DNA of 64,000 bases from Tanypteryx hageni (lineage: Eukaryota; Arthropoda; Insecta; Odonata; Petaluridae), in assembly GCA_028673005.1 (NCBI GenBank), contig CM054116.1, positions 134,345,681 to 134,409,680 on the forward strand, given 5' to 3'. Position 1 is the first letter of the stretch. The number at the start of each line of letters is the position of its first letter. The notes beneath the pieces are model-generated. The model made no database searches. It was not told the origin of the DNA and saw nothing but the letters and a program-made list of their open reading frames with translations. Both the position numbers and the translations under genes were made by a program. This document shows, one piece after another, positions 58,376 to 64,000 of the stretch.

Positions 58376-59665
58376 AAGGGAAGCCCCCAAGGTGTGACAC
58401 TCGCATTGGATTGAGACTTTGCAGAATGAAAGTATATGTAAAATAACGGACTCCTATTTCTGCCTAGGTGCCAACTCGACATCGTTTACGAGAAAATGCC
58501 CTTTGAAAATCGCGATCTGAGAGTCAACAAAATAAGAATGTTAAAAGTCCTTTCCTAATTATCTAGGAGCATTGGTCTAGGGGAAATGAGCTGGATTACA
58601 AATATTTTTGCCGGGGTTCGATTCCCGAAGGGACCAAATTTTTTTTCTGATTTTTTAAATTTTTTTTTCTCGCAATTTCCAGCATATTGTCGATAAAACT
58701 TGCACAACATTTTTAAAAAATTTATTCCATGCATTATAACTAATATTTTCTTAATCGTACTTCTTCACTGTAATTTTTCACCGTAATTCTTCACAAACAT
58801 AATTTTATGGATCACTACCCATTCGCTTTATCATCATGATCAATACATGACGAGATTTGAAAGGAGGAATGCAGAACAATGCCCCGAAATAACCCAACAA
58901 TATTGTGATATAATGCCAATTATAATTATAATGGCAACCGATTTATCATAATGAACAATACATGACGAGATTTGAAAAGAGGAATAAAGAACAATGCATC
59001 GAAATAACCCAACAGTATTGTGACATAATTTCAATTATAATTATAATGACAATAATTGACATCTGGAAATGATAACGAATCCCTTTAACAACAACACCGT
59101 AACTTTAATAACAGCATTATAAGATAACTAGACGCAGTTTCTCGTGGCCTTATTAGCAGACGTCCTTGTCTCTCTACCACAGTCAACGTCAGAGTGATTT
59201 ATTGTTAGAGGGCACATTTTGGAGTGGCGATTGGAATTGTTTGTCTTTGTTCATGTTTTGCGAGTGATCTTCAGTTTTTGGGGCAATAAAAACTGCATTA
59301 CGATGAAGAAAATAGTAGTTATAATTCATGGAATAAATTTTTTAAAAATGTTGTGCAAGTTTTATCGATGATATGCTGGAAATTGCGAAAAAAAAAAACA
59401 AAAAAAATTGGTCCCTTCGGGAATCGAACCCCGGAAAAATATTTGAAATCCAGCTCGTTTCCCCTAGACCAACACTCCTAGATAATTAGGAAAGGACGTT
59501 TAATGTTCTTATTACGTTGACTCTCGGATCGCGATTTTCAAAGGACATTTCGTAAACGACGTCGAGTTGGCACCTAGGTAGAAATAGGAGTCCGTTATTT
59601 TACATATACTTTAATTCTGCAAAGTCTCAATCTGATGCGAGTGTCACACCTTGGCGGCTTCCCTT
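58376..59665. mobile_element. 1.3-kb foldback element with tRNA-like boxes in both arms
   Basis: The left arm (58376 to about 58740) and right arm (about 59315 to 59665) are inverted repeats of about 350 bp with high similarity, starting AAGGGAAGCC and running through GCCAACTCGAC, GGAAAGGAC and the tRNA-like block. Each arm holds an A-box-like TGGTCTAGGGG (58573; complement at 59461-59471) and a perfect B box GGTTCGATTCC (58615-58625; complement at 59420-59430), at tRNA-like spacing. The centre has a tandem duplication of 115 bp. No transposase frame. It lies just upstream of the first visible tango exon. Confidence 0.8.
58827..59056. repeat. two tandem copies of a 115-bp unit
   Basis: TTTATCATCATGATCAATAC at 58827 and TTTATCATAATGAACAATAC at 58942 start two diverged copies sharing ATGACGAGATTTGAAA and GAAATAACCCAACA. 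They form the centre of the foldback element. Confidence 0.85.
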
Positions 59666-60216
59666 CTAAGTATATCACACTCATTGATGAATCATCATAA
59701 ATAATAAAATAAAAACCAATAATATAGAGCATAAAATTACTATAATTACATTTAACCCCTCAAGTCAGTTTAGATTATCACGGGTTCAGGCCAGGCCTGG
59801 ACTGGGACTGAAAATCTGACCGGTCATTTTCAGCAGACCCCTGCTGAATCGATCCAGTCCAAATATGCCATTTCGGTCATTAATTTATGTGAATATTCTA
59901 TGTACCAAATTTGGTTGAAATTGGTTCAGCCAATTCTTCCCTGATATATGCATACGGACGGACGGACATCAAGAAGATAATAGTGCTATTCAGCGATGAC
60001 GAAAAGCAATAAAAATTGACGATGCAGGCACAAAAATTGCAAATAAATATAAAAAGTCATAACTTTTCACCTTTATATTGGAATTTTATAAAAAAGTTTG
60101 AGGATTTGCACAAAACATTATATTTTAAAACTATAGCTATTACACTAGTTTGAAGTAAGTAAAGACTCTTGGCTGGACAAGCGGTTTCACACCGTTCCGT
60201 TACCTATCCAGCGTGT

Positions 60217-61235
60217 GCCTGCGCTTTCATATAATAATCAATACTGTGAAAGCCATTGAAGTTATAGGCATGCAACCCTCCTCAGAGATAAATTTAAACT
60301 ATTCTGAACATTTCAATCGCTGCAATTACCCCTCTAAACCAATAAGGAAAAATTTTCTCGCATGTCAACTTTTTCCTGTCTCAACTGAAATCTTTAGATA
60401 AATGTTACGATTGTTATTTTTTTTAATGGCAATTCATAATTTTTATTTATTCTTGAGTTACTTTTTCGTTATTTGGAATTATTACAAAGTCATATAAAAA
60501 ACATTGTTCCTTTTTATTCAATAGAAGCCGAAATATGACGTTGTATGTATAATGATGAAAGATACATGCAGAATACAAAAAATAGACATTTAAAAGTTAT
60601 TTAAACATTTAAGGTAATTGCCGATTTTTCATAATGTTTATACCTGCAAAATCAGATTTAGCATGAAATTTACTATAAGATAACGTTAGAATTTCAATCT
60701 AACATCCAGAATGAGTTTTTTACTTGCATTCTGTTATAACACTCACAGCGAAGTCTCAATTCGCCTCATACGAATGCGAGTAAAAAATCTTTACGTGCGA
60801 TACATTAAAATTCTAGCGTTATCTTATAGTAAATTTCAAGTGAAATTTGATTTTGCAGGTATAAACATTATTAAATATCTGCAAATACCTTAATAGTTTT
60901 TAAAACTTTTAAATGTCTATTTTTTATATTCTGCATATATCTTCCTTCCTTATACATACATGGTCATATTTCAGCTTCAATTGAATGAAAAGGGACAGTT
61001 TTATGAATTATGAACTGCCTTTTAAAAAAAATAACAATCGTAACACTTATCTAAAAATTTCAGTCGAGACATGAAAAAGTTGATGTGAGAGAAATTTTTT
61101 CCCTAATTGGTTTAGAGAGGTAATTGCAGAATTTGAAATGTTCAGAATAGTTTATATTTATATTTGAAGAAGGTCGCATTCCAATATTTTCAATAGTTTT
61201 CACTATATTTATTATTATATGAAAGCACGGGCATA
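60217..61235. mobile_element. 1-kb palindromic foldback element
   Basis: The outer ends GCTTTCATATAATAAT (from about 60223) and ATTATTATATGAAAGC (to about 61226) face each other. The arms then pair over most of their length, including AACAATCGTAACA/TGTTACGATTGTT, GACATTTAAAAGTT/AACTTTTAAATGTC and GATAACGTTAGAATTT/AAATTCTAGCGTTATC. Arms are about 470 bp with a spacer of under 100 bp. There is no coding capacity. Confidence 0.8.
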
Positions 61236-61252
61236 CAATATCATATTCCGTT

Positions 61253-61570
61253 GGTGGTACAGATTACACCTTCAATTGTTTATATGTCTTGGTGGTAAAG
61301 TGTACCTGTTATATTGTTTATGTTTTTGGCGGTTCTATTTAATCATTCAAAACTTTATAATTCCCTCGATTCAATCCACCCGTTCGGTATTTTATACTTC
61401 CAATGGCTCTATACACTCGTTCAATTGTTTATACGTCTTGTGATTCACATTAACCATTCCATAATTTACAATATTGGCGGTTCACATTACCCATTCCATT
61501 GTTTATACTTCCGCTGGTTTAATCCACCTGTTCAATTGTTTATACATTCTGGTAGATTTTATATCCCTTG
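61253..61570. repeat. degenerate tandem repeat, about 37-bp unit
   Basis: About eight and a half units follow the pattern GGNGGTTCACATTANCC, TTCAATTGTTTATAC, NTCTT. Examples are GTTCAATTGTTTATACGTCT and GTTCAATTGTTTATACATTC. It abuts the palindromic element on the left. Confidence 0.75.
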
Positions 61571-61630
61571 AAAATGTGTATACATCGCTTGTTAACATTC
61601 CCCGCCTATCCCATCTTGTCCGCACAACAT

Positions 61631-61774
61631 CCTGTCGGCATAATGTCCATTCGGCATAAAGTCTGTATGGCATAAAGTCCATTTGGCATACCATCCATTC
61701 GGCATAACGTCTGTTCGGCATAATGTCCGTCAGCATACCATCCATCGGCATACCGTCTGTCGGCATACTGTCCG
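61631..61774. repeat. tandem repeat of 15-17-bp GGCATAATGTCC units
   Basis: Nine or so adjacent units of the type TCGGCATAATGTCCAT, with variants GGCATACCATCCAT and GGCATAACGTCTGT. The open frame on the minus strand is a by-product of the repeat. Confidence 0.85.
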
Positions 61775-61821
61775 AGTACCTTGGAGATAGCTAGTGCAAC
61801 CTTTGATTAATGGTATTACTA

Positions 61822-63382
61822 CCGTATTTAATCGATTGTAAGCCGACTTTTTTTTACCTTTTCACCATCTCAGAAATTGCCACTCGTCTTAGAATCGTCG
61901 TCAAATAAAATAGTAATTGAATTTATTTCTTCAGTTACATTATAATGCAAGATATAAGCGTTTTAAAGAATACGCAAACTATCTACTATAAAGAAGAATA
62001 AAAATGACCGAATAACTAAGACGAAATAAATTACGTAAATAATAAGAGGTGCGTCAAAGTTGTAATAATTGTGGTGGCAGTGCATGTATTCGTAGGCTTT
62101 CACACTCCTCCACTAACTAAAATATTTCATTGTAGTGTCACCAACTTGACGTATTTTCCGCTAAATCTAGCTTTTTATCTAGATACCATCTGGGGATTAG
62201 AAAAATGTAAGCTAGGGGATAGCGGATTTTTCGACTTAATTTTCACCAAATTGATGTTTCAGGTTTTTTTTAAATAAATAATTTTATCGTTAAATGTAAC
62301 AAAATAAGTACTTACAAGTTTATAATGTTAAACATGCGACGATTTCTCCCGTTTTTTCAATTAAATAACGGACGCATCATTCATCAAATAAATAGTATTC
62401 TTAAACTACCTTCCTCGTATTTTATAGTCATTGCCACTCTCCACTCATTACATTGATAAAGCTATTAAGTATTCTTTCAATACTGTTTCAAATTCGCAAA
62501 CATACATCATGTATACAAACTCCGGTGTTGGCAACACTGTTTACGTGTCTTGTGAGTGTCCTGTGATTCCCGAGTGAAATATTTCGTTTCGTTGTGAACA
62601 AGTGTAAACTTCTTATTTCTTAGCGAGTTTTTCGGTTTTTAATTACCCCATGATGGGACGAACGCATTACTCTGCGAACTTTAAGAGGAACGTTATTGCC
62701 TATGCAGAAGAGACATCTAATCTTGCAGCACAACGGCGCTTTGGGATTGATGAATCAAATGTTAGACGCTGGAGGAGAGATAAAGAGAAGTTACTTAAGT
62801 GTTCAAGCAAAAGAAAAACATTTGGAGGCCCCAAGCAAGGACGTTACCATGAATTGGAGGAGATCCTTAATAACTTTGTGATTGATCAACGAAATAACTG
62901 TTTGCCAGTGAACTCCGAGATTATACAAACAAAAGCTCGTGAAATTGCTCGAGAACATAAAATTAGTAGAAGTGAGTGTAAATTTAGTCGGCACTGGCTA
63001 CAGCTGTTTATGAAACGATGGGGACTTGTTCTTCGTCGTCGTACATCAATCGCCCAAAAACTGCCAGCTGATTACGAAGAGAAACTAATTTCCTTTCAAC
63101 TCGCTCGATGGCACAGAAGATGACGTTTTGTGGGATGAGGAGAGTGAAAAAAAGTCGTCGTGTGAACATATATTTTAGTAAAAAAATATGTTAATGTTGT
63201 TGCAATTTCTGTTTTTAATCTTTATTTAATTACGAACTGAAAATCCGCCACATTCATACTTGTTGGAATATCGAGATAAATAGTCCTAATTGACCAAAAA
63301 TATTTTTTTTTCCTTGCGTGGACTTGTGAAAAGTGGGGGTCGGCTTAGAATCAGTGTCGGCTTATAATCGATTAAATACGGT
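61822..63382 (+). mobile_element. Tigger/pogo element with internal deletion
   Basis: The ends CCGTATTTAATCGATTGTAA and, reversed, CCGTATTTAATCGATTATAA continue into GCCGAC, and TA flanks both sides (61820-61821 and 63383-63384). The interior holds the N-terminus and the last codons of a Tigger transposase but not its DDE core. The terminal repeats are nearly identical, so the insertion may be fairly young. Confidence 0.88.
62650..63174 (+). pseudogene. Tigger transposase, DNA-binding half plus C-terminal stub
   Basis: ATG at 62650 opens MMGRTHYSANFKRNVIAYAE. Residues about 1-60 form a Psq/HTH domain (NLAAQRRFGIDESNVRRWRR). Residues about 70-145 form a CENP-B-type HTH (SRHWLQLFMKRWGLVLRRRT and IAQKLPADYEEKL). 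At about 63095 the frame jumps, with a one-base shift, to DGTEDDVLWDEES and the stop at 63174, the usual transposase C-terminus. Roughly 300 residues with the DDE catalytic core are missing. The 157-residue product read without the shift would be a DNA-binding domain alone, which could compete for element ends. Confidence 0.85.
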
Positions 63383-63460
63383 AATTAGTATTTCTGAGTA
63401 CCTTGCCGGGCCGCATTTAAAGTCAAAGTTTTTTCTATGGGCCACATTTAATGTCTCATA

Positions 63461-63815
63461 TGGTTTGCCTCAGACTTTAATCCTTAAGAGATCGCACAGT
63501 ATTTTGTTACATAAGTCGCACATGGTCATATTGACCGTGATGGAAAATTTTTAACCATTTAAATAGTAAAATAAATAAAAACAGTTCACGAGTAGGTTTA
63601 GTAAATGAATTTTTGGTCTGTAAATTATTACAGAATTACTTCTCATTTCCAACGAGTTGATGAAAATTGCGAGACAAAATCAAGGCATGTCTTACCTGGA
63701 GCAAGCAAATTATTTAAATGGTTAAAAATTTTCCATCACAGTCAATATGACCATATGCAACTTATGTAACAAAATACTGTGCGATCTCTTAAGGATTAAA
63801 GTCTGAGGCAAACCA
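63461..63815. mobile_element. foldback element with 105-bp arms
   Basis: 63461-63566 (TGGTTTGCCTCAGACTTTAA and onward) and 63711-63815 are inverted repeats with only scattered mismatches around a spacer of about 145 bp. Flanking GGGCCGCATTTAAAG and GGGCCACATTTAATG at 63404-63455 are hAT-like sub-terminal motifs, so this may be part of a larger hAT MITE. Confidence 0.7.
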
Positions 63816-64000
63816 GGTAGCACATGGAGTAAGCTAAAATGCCTACTCCTGGTTTTAATGGTCTCCTACTTTAAGATCTCCCAGCAACCATAAAAACCAT
63901 CTTAATTCCCTTCAATAGAAACCTTACAAGCTACAATATCAGAAGACTATGGTTTGAGTTTATTTCTTTTCTTTTTCAAGTCCTTAAATTTTTCTCTCAG

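Noticed and set aside
58566..58638. tRNA gene at 58566-58638 (and mirror copy at 59407-59478)
   Set aside because: A and B boxes are present at the right spacing, but the acceptor ends do not pair, the T stem has mismatches and no normal anticodon arm forms. It is tRNA-derived sequence only.
61503..61766. Minus-strand open frame with repeated MPTDGMPMDG
   Set aside because: It is a translation of the 15-17-bp tandem repeat at 61631-61774.

Overview
The window is nuclear DNA from an AT-rich, transposon-laden animal genome with split genes. An arthropod, probably an insect, is the best guess: the ARNT-like gene ends like insect Tango proteins, and Jockey, Tc1, pogo/Tigger, piggyBac-like, hAT and PIF/Harbinger elements occur together. 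I cannot place the order.

Four host loci can be reconstructed exon by exon with consistent splice phases. (1) A terminal exon of an unrecognised plus-strand gene lies at 2501-2665. (2) A KRTCAP2 homologue (oligosaccharyltransferase accessory subunit) runs on the plus strand from 18625 to 25602; one of its introns has a GC-AG boundary. (3) On the minus strand, a SNX24-like sorting nexin in three exons (33322 to 31841) is followed only 46 bases later, with no splice acceptor or poly(A) signal between, by an intronless 436-residue SLC37-type organophosphate antiporter (31794 to 30484). This looks like a two-cistron transcript. (4) The last four coding exons of tango/ARNT lie on the minus strand (58300 to 50377); the bHLH-PAS exons lie beyond the right edge.

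Most of the rest is mobile DNA. From 5.07 to 12.4 kb there is a Tc1-like element with long inverted repeats, then a pogo-type MITE split by a 2.8-kb PIF/Harbinger element, then a hAT element. At 14.19-16.63 kb is an element with 23-bp inverted repeats and a TAA target duplication, carrying a transposase-like gene I cannot assign. A degenerate Jockey LINE fills 36.9-41.2 kb on the minus strand. A frameshifted ankyrin-repeat gene lies near 45 kb. Introns and flanks of tango carry a hAT MITE with an internal minisatellite, two nested pogo-type elements, a foldback element whose arms contain tRNA-like A and B boxes, a 1-kb palindrome, two minisatellites and an internally deleted Tigger element.

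The least explained segment is 33.79-36.23 kb, directly upstream of SNX24. A motif near GGGGGGTAGGTG recurs mostly every 350 bases, and in most units it forms one arm of an inverted repeat whose partner arm changes along with it. This is the main candidate for something undescribed.
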